Assembly: GCA_020848735.1 (NCBI GenBank)
Contig: JADLHO010000020.1
Span: forward strand, 1 to 32,650
Source of the DNA: Planctomycetota bacterium
GTDB lineage: Bacteria; Planctomycetota; UBA1135; UBA2386
Direction of reading: 5' to 3'
DNA length: 32,650 bases
In this document: in pieces, positions 1 to 8,390 of the stretch
Layout of the letters: every line of letters begins with the position of its first letter
Numbering within the stretch: the first letter of the stretch is position 1
Program-made: the position numbers and the translations under genes
The notes under the pieces: model-generated
Databases searched by the model: none
Told to the model about the DNA's origin: nothing
What the model saw: only the letters and a program-made list of their open reading frames with translations

Positions 1-191
1 ACCTCGAGAAGGACATCGCCCTCCTTCGCATCCGCTGGCTCACCGCCTTCCTCGGCCATCTCCTCCTCGTGCAGGAGCGCGCCGCGGCGGGCGAACCCGC
101 GAGCTACGAGGAGAGCGACGAGGACGAGGGGTACGGCGACGACGAGGACGACGCGGGCGAGACCGGTGCGCCGGAGCGCGGCACTCAGTAG
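1..191 (+). CDS. C-terminal fragment of an unknown protein with an acidic tail
   Basis: Reading frame 3 is open from the window edge to a TAG at 189-191 and gives the last 62 residues of a protein whose start lies outside. The visible part begins with an amphipathic, probably helical stretch (LEKDIALLRIRWLTAFLGH) and ends in a strongly acidic, Gly/Tyr-containing tail of about 25 residues rich in Asp and Glu. I do not recognise the family. Its last 7 bases overlap the end of the convergent gene on the other strand. That the frame is coding is inferred from its third-position G/C bias and from the clean stop. The function is unknown. Confidence 0.5.
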   Translation, partial: LEKDIALLRIRWLTAFLGHLLLVQERAAAGEPASYEESDEDEGYGDDEDDAGETGAPERGTQ

Positions 192-2992
192 TCGCGCTCG
201 CGGCCCTCGTCGGTCAGCTCGTCCTCGCCCCGCGCCGCGCCCGCCGCGCCCGGAGCGGGGTGCACCGTGAACGCGACGCTCTGCGTCTGGTCTCCGACCT
301 GCAGCTCGCAGCGGTACTGCCCGGGTCCACCGCCGGCGCCACCCTGGTTGCCGGGACCCTGCCCGCCGAAGCCCGGGAAGCCGCCGCGTTGACCGCGTCC
401 ACCGCCGCCGCCCCAGGCGATCTCGTGCAGGCCGGCCTCGCGCGAACCGTTCGTCGACCAGAGCTGCCGGCCGGTGGCGTCGAGCACGCGCAACGTGACG
501 TCGCCCTCGAGATCGGCGCCGATCCAGTAGCGGAACTGCGCCTGCGTCGAGGGCTGCGCCGCGCGCCATTCGGGCGACGCGGGATAGCGGACCGCGGGGA
601 AGACGCGGCGCGTCGCGAAGCCATCGCGCGCGGCGAAGAGGTGGAAGGGCTTGCCGAGCGTGGCGCTGCCGAGTTCGGCGAGCATCGTCGCATCGAGGAT
701 CCAGCAACCGCGACCGTGCGTGCCGATCACGAGGTCCTCCTCGCGCGGATGCACGAGCAGATCGTGGACCGCGACGGTCGGCAGACCGGTGCCGAGGCGA
801 TACCACGAGCCGCCGCCGTCGACCGACGCGCGCACGCCGAACTCGGTGCCGACGATCACGCAGTCGGGATTGCGCGGATGCTCGCGCACCACGTTGATCG
901 ACTCGCCCGCGGGCAGGTCGTTGACGATGCTCGTGAAGCTCGTGCCGCCATCGACCGTGAGGTAGAGGTAGGGCCGGCGATCGTCCTCGCGGTAGCCGGT
1001 GAAGGCGACGTAGGCGCGCTGCGCGTCGTGCGGCGAGCACGCGACGCGGCTGACCCAGAGTCGCGGGGGCAGGCCGGGGAAGCGCTCGCTCAGGTCGATC
1101 CAATCGCGCCCGCCGTTCCGGCTGGTCCAGACCTTGCCGTCGTCGGTGCCGACCCAGAGCTGATCGGCTTCGACCGGCGACTCGTCGATCGTCGTGATCG
1201 TGCAGTGGGGCACGTTGCCCGCGAGCTTCTCGCTGTCCGCCGTCGTCAGGTCGTGGCTGATGGTCTCCCAGTCGTCGCCGCGGTTGCGCGAGCGGTGGAG
1301 CAGCTGGCTGCCGGTGTAGACCGTGTGCGGGTTGTGCGGCGAGAGCAGGATCGGCGTCATCCAGTTGAAGCGCAGCGCGGGCGAGCCACGCGGCGCGCTC
1401 GGGCGGATGCCGCGGCGCGCTCCGGTGCGCAGGTTCTGCCGGCTCATGCCGCCGAACTGCGACTCGGTGTAGATCACGTCGGGGTCCTGCGGATCGACCT
1501 GCACGCAGAAGCCGTCGCCGCCGTCGACGCGCATCGCGTGTGCGCGACCGAGACCCTCGTTCGTCGTGCTGCGCGAGGGGATGCCCCAGGTGCCGTTGTC
1601 CTGCGTGCCGCCGTAGACGGTGTAGGGCTCGCGAAGGTCGACGCCGACCGAGTAGATCTGGCCGATCGGCAGCTTCGGGTAGTGGCGCCAGTTGCGACCG
1701 CCGTCGTAGGTCAGCGCGAGGCCGCCGTCGTTGCCGAGCAGCGCGCGTCCCGAGTCGTTGGGATCGAGCCAGAGCGCGTGGTGATCGACGTGCAGGCCGC
1801 GGCCGAAGCTCGTCTTCCAGGTCTTGCCGCCGTCGTCGCTGCTCGAGACGTTGACGCCCAGCACGAACACGCGGTCCGCGTTGCGCGGGTCGACGCGGAT
1901 CTGACCGTAGTAGTAGTGCGGCTCGCCGCCCACGCGGCGTGAGCTCGCCTTCTTCCAGGTCTTGCCGCCGTCGGCGGAGCGGTACACCTCGCCGCCCACG
2001 GGGCGCGGCGCGAGGGCGAGCGCGCCGGGCGCGGAGCCGGCTTCGGTCTCGGTCCCGGTCTCGGGCGCGGGCTCGCGGTCGCGCTCACGCTCACCGCGGT
2101 CGGGCTCCTCGCGGCGCGTCGCGGGCGCCGGGTTGAGGTTCTCCACGATCGCATAGGCGACCTGGCTGTCGGACGCCGCGAACGCGATGCCGATGCGACC
2201 GAGCGTGCCGTCGGGGATGCCGCGCACCTCGTTCCAGGTCTCACCGCCGTCCTCGCTCAGCCAGACGCGGCTGCCCTCGCCGCCCTCGCGGAGATGCCAG
2301 GCGCGACGGCGCCGGTCGTAGCTCGCGGCGAGCACGCGGTCGGGATTCGCGGGGTCGATGCAGACGTCGATGAAGCCGGTGTCGGCGTTGACGTGGTGCT
2401 TGCGCTCCCAGGTCTTGCCGCCGTCCTTGCTGCGGTAGAGACCGCGCTCCTCGTTGGCGCGGTAGAGCGCGCCCGCGGCGGCGACGAACACGATCTCCGC
2501 GTTCGTCGGGTGCACCGCGATGCGACCGATGTGATCGGTGCCGGCGAGACCGACGTTGGCGAAGGTCTTGCCGCCGTCGGTCGACTTGTAGACGCCGTCC
2601 CCGAAGTACGAGCTGCGCTGGTTGTTCGCCTCGCCGGTGCCGACGTAGAGCGTGTCGGGTGCCGAGGGTGCGATCGCGATGTCGCCGATCGAGAAGGACT
2701 TCTGGTCGGTGAAGAGCGGGCGGAAGCTCGCGCCTTCGTTCTCGGTCTTCCAGATGCCGCCCGTCGCGCTCGCGACGTACCAGACCGAACGGTCGCGGGG
2801 ATCGACGTCGAGATCGACGATGCGACCCGTGTAGTTCACCGGTCCGATCTCACGCCACGCGGGCGTGGCGAAGACCTTCTCGGCGAGGAGCGCGCGGTCC
2901 TGCTGCGCGCCGAGCGGCGCGGCGAGGACGAGCGCGAGGAGGGTGAAGGCGGCGCTGCCGCTCTGGATCGCCGCAGGGAGGGGAGAATTCAT
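185..2992 (-). CDS. Exported sortilin/VPS10-type Asp-box beta-propeller protein (second of a tandem pair)
   Basis: This is a 935-residue exported protein. The start at 2992 was chosen because it gives a Sec-type signal peptide (MNSPLPAAIQSG, then a hydrophobic run ending LGA/QQD); longer upstream frames run into the preceding gene. About eleven Asp-box repeats of the S-x-D-x-G-x-T-W type (for example KSTDGGKTF, RSKDGGKTW, SSDDGGKTW) are spread along the chain, as in sortilin/BNR propellers and oligoxyloglucan-hydrolase-like folds. A charged low-complexity linker rich in Arg, Glu, Pro and Thr sits near residues 284-332, where the paralogue upstream has a PDZ domain. The C-terminus has an FlgD-like beta module (VTLRVLDATGRQLW) interrupted by a Gly-rich loop. 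GGAG precedes the start by 9 bases, and only 20 bases separate it from the upstream paralogue, so the two are probably co-transcribed. The substrate is unknown; glycosidase activity is not established for such proteins. Confidence 0.88.
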   Translation of the reverse strand: MNSPLPAAIQSGSAAFTLLALVLAAPLGAQQDRALLAEKVFATPAWREIGPVNYTGRIVDLDVDPRDRSVWYVASATGGIWKTENEGASFRPLFTDQKSFSIGDIAIAPSAPDTLYVGTGEANNQRSSYFGDGVYKSTDGGKTFANVGLAGTDHIGRIAVHPTNAEIVFVAAAGALYRANEERGLYRSKDGGKTWERKHHVNADTGFIDVCIDPANPDRVLAASYDRRRRAWHLREGGEGSRVWLSEDGGETWNEVRGIPDGTLGRIGIAFAASDSQVAYAIVENLNPAPATRREEPDRGERERDREPAPETGTETEAGSAPGALALAPRPVGGEVYRSADGGKTWKKASSRRVGGEPHYYYGQIRVDPRNADRVFVLGVNVSSSDDGGKTWKTSFGRGLHVDHHALWLDPNDSGRALLGNDGGLALTYDGGRNWRHYPKLPIGQIYSVGVDLREPYTVYGGTQDNGTWGIPSRSTTNEGLGRAHAMRVDGGDGFCVQVDPQDPDVIYTESQFGGMSRQNLRTGARRGIRPSAPRGSPALRFNWMTPILLSPHNPHTVYTGSQLLHRSRNRGDDWETISHDLTTADSEKLAGNVPHCTITTIDESPVEADQLWVGTDDGKVWTSRNGGRDWIDLSERFPGLPPRLWVSRVACSPHDAQRAYVAFTGYREDDRRPYLYLTVDGGTSFTSIVNDLPAGESINVVREHPRNPDCVIVGTEFGVRASVDGGGSWYRLGTGLPTVAVHDLLVHPREEDLVIGTHGRGCWILDATMLAELGSATLGKPFHLFAARDGFATRRVFPAVRYPASPEWRAAQPSTQAQFRYWIGADLEGDVTLRVLDATGRQLWSTNGSREAGLHEIAWGGGGGRGQRGGFPGFGGQGPGNQGGAGGGPGQYRCELQVGDQTQSVAFTVHPAPGAAGAARGEDELTDEGRERDY

Positions 2993-3012
2993 CGGGATGG
3001 GCTCCGGCGGGA

Positions 3013-6000
3013 TCACTGACGGGAAGGGGGGAGGGTGACGGACTCGGCGAAGGGGTGGGTCGCCCCACCCGGGTCGTCGCGCACGAGGATCGGCACCGAC
3101 CAACTGCGCTCGCCGAGCGTGAGGCGCGCCGCGTAGGCCCCGGCTTCGGCCGGACGGCCGCGGCGGCGACCGGCGGCGCCCATCTCCCATTGCAGGCTGT
3201 GGAAGCCCGCCTCGGCGGGGACCTCGAGCGTCGCCACCGACTCGCCGCGCACGTCGAGGATCGCGACCCGCGTGCCCGCCTTCGGCGCCTCGGCGAGCCA
3301 GAGCCGCACGGTCGCGCCGAGCGGCGGGTTGGGCGCGAACCACTCGCGATCGCCCTGCGTGCCGCGGCTGCGCATGAGCCAGCGCGTCACGCGCTCGGGC
3401 GCGAAGAGCATCGCGCCGTCGGCGCCGCTGTCCGCGTCGATCTGCCGCAGCGCGGAGATGTCGACGACCGCGCAGCCGTGGCCGTGCGTCGCGGCGACGA
3501 GGTCGGCCTCGCGGTCGTGGATGACGAGATCGCGCACCTGCACCGTGGGCAGATCCGTCGCGAAGCGCTGCCAGCTCGCACCGCGATCACGCGAGGCCCA
3601 GCAGGTGACCTCGGTGCCGAGGAAGAGCAGGTCTTCGACGCGCGGATCCTCGACCACGACGAAGCACGGCTGCGACTTCGGCAGCGTGTCGGTGAGGGCG
3701 CGCCAGCTCTCGCCCATGTCCTCCGAGACGAAGACGTAGGTCGAGTTGTCGTCGCTGCGATGGCCGTCGAAGGTCACGTAGACGCGGCCATCCTCGTGAC
3801 GCGAGGGGTGGATCGAGGAGACGTAGCGCGGTCCGCGCAGACCGGTCACCTTGCTGTGGATCTCCTCCCAGTTCGCGCCGCCGTCCTCGCTGCGCCAGAA
3901 CGCGCCGTCGTCGGTGCCCACGTAGAGCAGTCCGGCACGCCGTGGCGACTCCGCGAAGGCCGTCGCCGTGCCGCGCTTCGTGAGACCGAGCTCGGGCGAG
4001 ATGCTCGTCGAGTTGCGGCCCTGGTCGAGCGAGCGCACCGCGCGTCGTCCGGCGAAGTAGAGGATCTTCTGGTTGTGCGGCGAGAGGAAGAACGGCGTGT
4101 CCCAGTTGAAGGGGCCGGCGTCGTCGGGCTTGCGCACGCCGCCGTTGCCGCCGCTGCGCATGTCCGCGCGCACGAGGCCGCCGTTCTGGCTGGTGCAGAT
4201 GACGATGTCGGGCTCGGTCTGGTCGACCGCCGCGCCGAAGCCGTCGCCGCCGGCGAGCGTGACCCAGTCGCTGATCGCGATGCCCTCGCTCCACCGCGTG
4301 AGCATGGGCCCGCCCCAGGTGCCGTTGTCCTGCAGACCGCCGTAGATGCGGTACGGATCCGAGGTGTCGACGTCGACCTTGTACCACTGGCCCAACGCGA
4401 GGTTGTCGACCTGGTCCCAGGTCTTCGCGCCGTCCTGCGTCTCGTGCAGGCCACCGTCGCCGGCGAGCAGCACGTGGTCGCCGTCCTGCGGGTCGATCCA
4501 CAGGGCGTGGAAGTCGACGTGGATCGAGCGCTGCACCTGGCGGAAGCGCTTGCCGCCGTCGGTGCTCTTGAAGACCGGCACGCCGCAGGTCCACACGACG
4601 TCGACGTTGCTCGGGTCGACGGCGATCTTGCTGAAGTAGAAGGGCCGGTCCGTGAGGCTGTTGACGCGCTTCCAGGTCAGACCGCGATCGTCGCTGCGGA
4701 AGATGCCGCCGGTCTGGAAGCCGTCCTTGCCCTGACGCAGCTGCACGTTCTCGCGCTGGCCGTAGAGGCGCCCGGAGTACGGACCCGCGTTGGGATCCGC
4801 ATCGGTCTCGCCCTCGCCTTCGCGCGTGCCCCAGGTGACCTCGATCTCGAGCTCGTTGGCCTCGCGCTTGATCTTGAGCTTCGCCTTCTCGCCGCCCTTG
4901 CTGCGGCGGATGGCGCGCTGCAGGTCCTGCCAGGTCTCCACGGACTCGTCGCCGACCGCGAGCACGAGGTCGCCGACCTGCAGACCGGCACCGGCGGCGG
5001 GGCCGTCCTTCGTCACGCTGGTGAGCTTCGCGCCATCGCCCTCGGCGGGGTTCTCGCCCTGCACGCCGAGATAGGCGTTGCCCGACTCGTCGTCGCCGCG
5101 CACGCGCTGGGTGCCCGTCGCCCAACCGCTGCGCTCGGTCTCGATCGTCAGGTAGAGGTGCTGGCCGTCCTTCGCGAAGACGGTCAGGCCCGAACGACCC
5201 CACTTGCAGGTCGGCAGGCCCTCGTGGACGCGCGTCCAGGTGTCGCCGCCGTCGGCGCTGCGGTAGTAGCCGGCCATCGCGCCGAAGCGGACCACGGGGT
5301 CGTTGCTGCAGAACTCGTCGCGCCGCACCTCGTACAGGCAGGCGTGCACGACGCTCGGGTCCTGCGGATCGACGCGCACGTCGATGCCACCGGTGGCCTC
5401 GTCGACGTAGAGCACCTTCTGCCAGGTCTTGCCGCCGTCCTTCGTGCGGAAGACGCCGCGGTCGGGGTTCGGACCCCAGAAGCGACCCATCGCCGCCACG
5501 AACACGACGTCCGCGTCGTTGGGGTGGATCGCGATGTGGCCGGTGTGCAGCGACTCGCGCAGACCCACGTTGACGAAGGTCTTGCCGCCGTCGGTCGACT
5601 TGTAGACCCCGTCGCCGAAGCTCACCGAGTTGCGCGCGTTCTCCTCGCCGGTGCCGACCCAGACCACGTCGGGGTTGCTCGGCGCGACCGCGACGTCGCC
5701 GATCGACGAGGTCCCCTCGTGCTGGAAGATGCGCTCCCAGGTCGTGCCGGCGTTGCTCGTCTTCCAGACCCCGGCACCGGCGGTGCCGAGGTACCACACG
5801 TTGCGCTGCGCGTGGTGCACCTCGATGTCGGTGACGCGTCCGCCCATGTTGGCAGGCCCGATCAGTCGCCAGGGGATCGCGGCGGTGGCGGCCGCGAAGA
5901 TCGCGTCCGCGTGCTGCGCGGGTGCCTCGCTCGCCGCGGCGGCCGGCGCGGTGGTCGCCGGAGCTTCCGCGGCGGGCTCCTGCGCGCGGAGCGCGGCGGA

Positions 6001-6087
6001 GGGCGAAGGGAGGGTGACGAGACCGAGGACGGCGAGAGTCCAGGCGACGGCCGTCGAGCGGCGCCGCGGAGTGAGCGGTTCGTGCAT
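3013..6087 (-). CDS. Exported sortilin/VPS10-type beta-propeller protein with inserted PDZ domain
   Basis: This is a 1024-residue exported protein and the paralogue of the next gene. The start at 6087 gives an n-region with Arg-Arg-Arg followed by a hydrophobic core and an Ala-rich cleavage zone (SAALRAQEP), a plausible signal peptide. About ten Asp-box repeats (KTSNAGTTW, KSTDGGKTF, RSADGGDTW, RSEDGGANW and others) define the propeller. Between repeats, at about residues 335-420, lies a PDZ domain: AYLGVQ, then GPAAGAGLQVGDLVLAVG and a LQRAIRRSKGG helix. The C-terminal part resembles an FlgD-type Ig-like module (RVAILDVRGESV). PDZ domains bind C-terminal peptides, so the protein may hold a partner in the periplasm or on the surface; this is inference. 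It is the first gene of a two-gene unit with a 20-base gap. No enzymatic motif is evident. Confidence 0.88.
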   Translation of the reverse strand: MHEPLTPRRRSTAVAWTLAVLGLVTLPSPSAALRAQEPAAEAPATTAPAAAASEAPAQHADAIFAAATAAIPWRLIGPANMGGRVTDIEVHHAQRNVWYLGTAGAGVWKTSNAGTTWERIFQHEGTSSIGDVAVAPSNPDVVWVGTGEENARNSVSFGDGVYKSTDGGKTFVNVGLRESLHTGHIAIHPNDADVVFVAAMGRFWGPNPDRGVFRTKDGGKTWQKVLYVDEATGGIDVRVDPQDPSVVHACLYEVRRDEFCSNDPVVRFGAMAGYYRSADGGDTWTRVHEGLPTCKWGRSGLTVFAKDGQHLYLTIETERSGWATGTQRVRGDDESGNAYLGVQGENPAEGDGAKLTSVTKDGPAAGAGLQVGDLVLAVGDESVETWQDLQRAIRRSKGGEKAKLKIKREANELEIEVTWGTREGEGETDADPNAGPYSGRLYGQRENVQLRQGKDGFQTGGIFRSDDRGLTWKRVNSLTDRPFYFSKIAVDPSNVDVVWTCGVPVFKSTDGGKRFRQVQRSIHVDFHALWIDPQDGDHVLLAGDGGLHETQDGAKTWDQVDNLALGQWYKVDVDTSDPYRIYGGLQDNGTWGGPMLTRWSEGIAISDWVTLAGGDGFGAAVDQTEPDIVICTSQNGGLVRADMRSGGNGGVRKPDDAGPFNWDTPFFLSPHNQKILYFAGRRAVRSLDQGRNSTSISPELGLTKRGTATAFAESPRRAGLLYVGTDDGAFWRSEDGGANWEEIHSKVTGLRGPRYVSSIHPSRHEDGRVYVTFDGHRSDDNSTYVFVSEDMGESWRALTDTLPKSQPCFVVVEDPRVEDLLFLGTEVTCWASRDRGASWQRFATDLPTVQVRDLVIHDREADLVAATHGHGCAVVDISALRQIDADSGADGAMLFAPERVTRWLMRSRGTQGDREWFAPNPPLGATVRLWLAEAPKAGTRVAILDVRGESVATLEVPAEAGFHSLQWEMGAAGRRRGRPAEAGAYAARLTLGERSWSVPILVRDDPGGATHPFAESVTLPPSRQ

Positions 6088-6384
6088 GGGGGCGGGCCAG
6101 GTTCGCTGGCCGTCGGAGCGGATGCCGGCGGACCGGCGGAGCGAGCGACGCCGGCACGGGTCGCGAGGACCGGGTCGGCGAGGAGGGGGCGCGAGCATAC
6201 GCACGCCGCCGCGGACCCGTTGGTCGGGCCCGTCGACGCCGTCGGCTCGCGCGTGCGCCCTCTGTCCCGCGCCGCAGCGGCGCGGGGAAGGCGCCGCGCC
6301 CGGATTTCTCAGCTTTGTTGCAGGGCGCCGAGTTCGTCACCGCGCCTCGGCCAGGCGGCGCTCAGGGTCCTTGCCAGTCGGCGC
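6088..6384. other. Intergenic stretch upstream of the propeller genes
   Basis: This 297-base gap lies between the AhpD-like selenoprotein gene and the propeller operon, both on the minus strand. I see no gene, tRNA or clear promoter. It holds one copy of a 15-base direct repeat (6356-6370) whose second copy covers the preceding gene's stop codon. A short inverted repeat, GCCGAG/CTCGGC, lies near 6330-6355 and could be a weak terminator. Confidence 0.5.
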
Positions 6385-6393
6385 TCAGGGTCC
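6356..6393. repeat. 15-bp direct repeat over the selenoprotein stop
   Basis: The 15-mer CGGCGCTCAGGGTCC occurs at 6356-6370 and again at 6379-6393, separated by 8 bases. The second copy contains the complement of the TGA stop (6385-6387) of the AhpD-like gene, so the first copy supplies a second, out-of-register TGA context just downstream. It is probably a small local duplication. Confidence 0.8.
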
Positions 6394-6960
6394 ATGGCCC
6401 GCGGGCCGCTCCATCTCGGGCTCGAAGTCGACGCCGAGCGCGTCCGCCACGCGGTTGATGTAGTTGAAGTACGCGGCGACCTGCGCGGTGGCATGGATCT
6501 CGTGGTCCGTGGCGCCCGCGGCGCGCAGCGCGTCGACGTCGGCGCGGCCGCAGCGCGCGGGGCTCCGCGTGAGCTTCTCGGCCCAGGCGAGCAGGGCACG
6601 CAGCTTGTCGTCGAGCGCATCCTCCGGCGTCGGTCCGAGCAGGACCTCGGTCGGAGCGTCGCCCAGTTCCCGGTGGGCCTCGGCACGGAGGTCCCAGCGA
6701 TGCGCCTGCAGTCAATACGAGCAGTCGTTCGCCGCCGAGACCCGCACCGCGACCAGCTCGCGGAACCAGCGCGGCAGCGGCGAGCGCGGGCTCGTCGTGG
6801 TCGCCGCATACAACGCCATGGAGGCCTCGAGCGTCGACGGCTCGAGCGACATCAGTCTCACGATGCCGAAGACGCGACCCGCGCGCTGCCGCGCGGCATC
6901 GAAGAGCTGGCCGATGCGGCCCGTGGCCTCGTCGTCGCCGACGGTGCGGATGTACGCCAT
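6385..6960 (-). CDS. AhpD-like peroxidase-related protein, selenocysteine-containing (CxxU, TGA at 6712-6714 read through)
   Basis: Translating from the ATG at 6960 through one in-frame TGA to the TGA at 6385-6387 gives 191 residues with selenocysteine at position 83. The two halves join into one AhpD/carboxymuconolactone-decarboxylase-family protein. Upstream are MAYIRTVGDDEATG and PRWFRELVAVRVSAANDC; downstream are LQAHRWDLR and the family-typical end AAYFNYINRVADALGV. The active-site signature is E68, C80-S-Y-U83 and H87. This is the Glu/CxxC/His spacing known for AhpD (12, 3 and 4 residues), with the second Cys replaced by Sec. AhpD proteins reduce peroxides or recycle AhpC through this CxxC pair. 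A SECIS-like hairpin follows the TGA at the right distance. The gene lies 24 bases after tryptophanase and is probably in its operon. The alternative is a nonsense-mutated pseudogene, which the intact downstream frame and the hairpin argue against. No selA, selB or selC is in the window. Confidence 0.87.
6674..6696 (-). promoter_or_regulatory. Putative bacterial SECIS element
   Basis: On the minus-strand transcript a hairpin starts 16 nt past the TGA. The 5' arm UGGG-A-CCUC pairs with the 3' arm GAGG-CCCA, giving eight base pairs with one bulged A, closed by the six-base loop CGUGCC. Bacterial SECIS elements lie inside the coding region just after the UGA and carry a G in the first two loop positions; here G is second. 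The placement, loop size and G all fit, and the hairpin bases are also coding (residues 89-96). SelB binding is inferred. Confidence 0.75.
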
Positions 6961-6984
6961 GGGCGGCAGTCTACGCGGCCGCTC

Positions 6985-8343
6985 TCAGCGCTCGGCGAAG
7001 CGCGCCGTGAAGTGCCGCAGGACCTGCGGCGCCTCGACGATGCGCATGCCGCGCAGCGCGTGGCGCCGCGCGAAGACCGCGCTCGCCGCCTCGATCACGT
7101 AGTCGACGTGGCTCTGCGTGTAGACGCGCCGCGGCAACGCGAGGCGCACGAGCTCGAGCGCCGGTGCCGGACGCCCCTCGCCGCCGAACATCACCGAGCC
7201 GATCTCGCAGGAGCGGATGCCGGCCTCGCGGTAGAGGGCGACCGCGAGCGCCTGGCCGGGGAACTCCGCGGCCGGGATCTGCGGGCAGAAGGCCTTCGCG
7301 TCGAGGTAGATCGCATGGCCGCCGGGCGGCTCGAGGATCGGGATGCCCGCGGCGACGAGCTTCTCGCCGAGGTACTCGGTGCTGCGGATGCGGTACGCGA
7401 GGTAGTCCTCGTGCAGGACCTCCTCGAAGCCCTGCGCCATCGCCTCGAGGTCGCGCCCGGCGAGACCTCCGTAGGTCACGTAACCCTCGGTGAGGATGAG
7501 GACGTCGCTCGCGCGGTGCAGGAGCTCCGGATCGCGCAGCAGCAACACGCCGCCGATGTTGACGAGGCCGTCCTTCTTCGCGCTGATCGTCGCGCCGTCG
7601 GCGAGGTCGAAGCACTCGCGCACGATCTCGCGCACGGGACGCTGCGCCTGGCCCGGCTCGCGCGTCTTGATGAACCAGGCGTTCTCGGCGAAGCGGCAGG
7701 CGTCGAGGAAGAAGGGGATGTGCCAGCGGTCGCAGACCGCGCGGATCGCGCGCAGGTTCGCGAGGCTGACCGGTTGGCCGCCGCCCGAGTTGTTCGTGAT
7801 CGTGCACATCACGACCGGCACGTTCGCCGGCCCGACCGACTCGATGAGCCGCTCGAGCGCCGCGACGTCCATGTCGCCCTTGAAGGGCAGGCGGCTGCGC
7901 GGGTCCTTCGCGGCGGCGATCGGCAGGTCGACGGCCTTCGCGCCGGTGTGCTCGACGTTCGCGCGCGTCGTGTCGAAGTGCGCGTTGTTCGGCACCACCT
8001 TCCCCTTGCCGCCGAGCAGCTCGAAGAGGATGCGTTCGCTCGCCCGGCCCTGGTGCGTGGGGAGGATGCCCTCGAAACCGGTGACCTCGCGCAGGCGGTC
8101 GCGGAAGTGGTACCAGCTCGGCGAGCCGGCATAGGATTCGTCGCCGCGCATCACGCCGGCCCACTGCTCGCTGCTCATCGCCCCGGTGCCGCTGTCGGTC
8201 AGCAGGTCGATGAGGACGAGCTCGGAGGGCACGAGGAAGAGGTTGAAGCCCGCGGCGCGCAGCGCGGCCTCGCGCTCGTCCGGACTGGTCATCCGGAGCG
8301 GTTCGACGACCTTGATCCGGAACGGCTCGATGATGGTCTTCAT
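6985..8343 (-). CDS. tnaA: Tryptophanase (tryptophan indole-lyase)
   Basis: This is a 452-residue PLP enzyme of the beta-eliminating lyase family that splits L-tryptophan into indole, pyruvate and ammonia in the cytoplasm. Family motifs are clear: EPFRIKVVEP near the N-terminus, IDLLTDSGTGAMS (45-57), the PTHQGR motif (95-100), GGQPVSLANLRA, the PLP-lysine motif ISAKKDGL (the second Lys, K257, by alignment), YGGLAGRD, and a VLRHFTARF end. Two positions separate tryptophanase from tyrosine phenol-lyase. The Asp of HFDTT (Thr in phenol-lyase) and the Ile of CEIGS (Arg in phenol-lyase) both favour tryptophanase, although other parts (QWAGVMRGDESYAG, GLAGRD) look more phenol-lyase-like. The ATG at 8343 gives a standard N-terminus. 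No TnaC-like leader fits the 73-base gap upstream. The AhpD-like selenoprotein gene follows after 24 bases. Confidence 0.92.
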   Translation of the reverse strand: MKTIIEPFRIKVVEPLRMTSPDEREAALRAAGFNLFLVPSELVLIDLLTDSGTGAMSSEQWAGVMRGDESYAGSPSWYHFRDRLREVTGFEGILPTHQGRASERILFELLGGKGKVVPNNAHFDTTRANVEHTGAKAVDLPIAAAKDPRSRLPFKGDMDVAALERLIESVGPANVPVVMCTITNNSGGGQPVSLANLRAIRAVCDRWHIPFFLDACRFAENAWFIKTREPGQAQRPVREIVRECFDLADGATISAKKDGLVNIGGVLLLRDPELLHRASDVLILTEGYVTYGGLAGRDLEAMAQGFEEVLHEDYLAYRIRSTEYLGEKLVAAGIPILEPPGGHAIYLDAKAFCPQIPAAEFPGQALAVALYREAGIRSCEIGSVMFGGEGRPAPALELVRLALPRRVYTQSHVDYVIEAASAVFARRHALRGMRIVEAPQVLRHFTARFAER

Positions 8344-8368
8344 CGTCTCGCCGCGACAATCCCGCGGC

Positions 8369-8390
8369 CGGCCCGGAGTTTCCCGGGCCG
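8369..8390. terminator. GC-rich hairpin before tnaA
   Basis: An 8-bp perfect inverted repeat (CGGCCCGG/CCGGGCCG) with a 6-base loop sits in the 73-base gap between the end of the glycosyltransferase fusion gene and the start of tnaA. There is no U-run on the minus-strand transcript. It may end transcription of the upstream gene or act in the tnaA leader; which is not decidable here. Confidence 0.45.

Noticed and set aside
6309..6396. A small 28-codon frame starting at the selenoprotein stop
   Set aside because: It has no ribosome site and no recognisable sequence, and it arises from the 15-bp duplication.
6712..6960. A stand-alone 82-residue protein ending at the TGA
   Set aside because: The family continues in the same frame after the TGA with conserved motifs, and a SECIS-like hairpin is present, so truncation is less likely than read-through.
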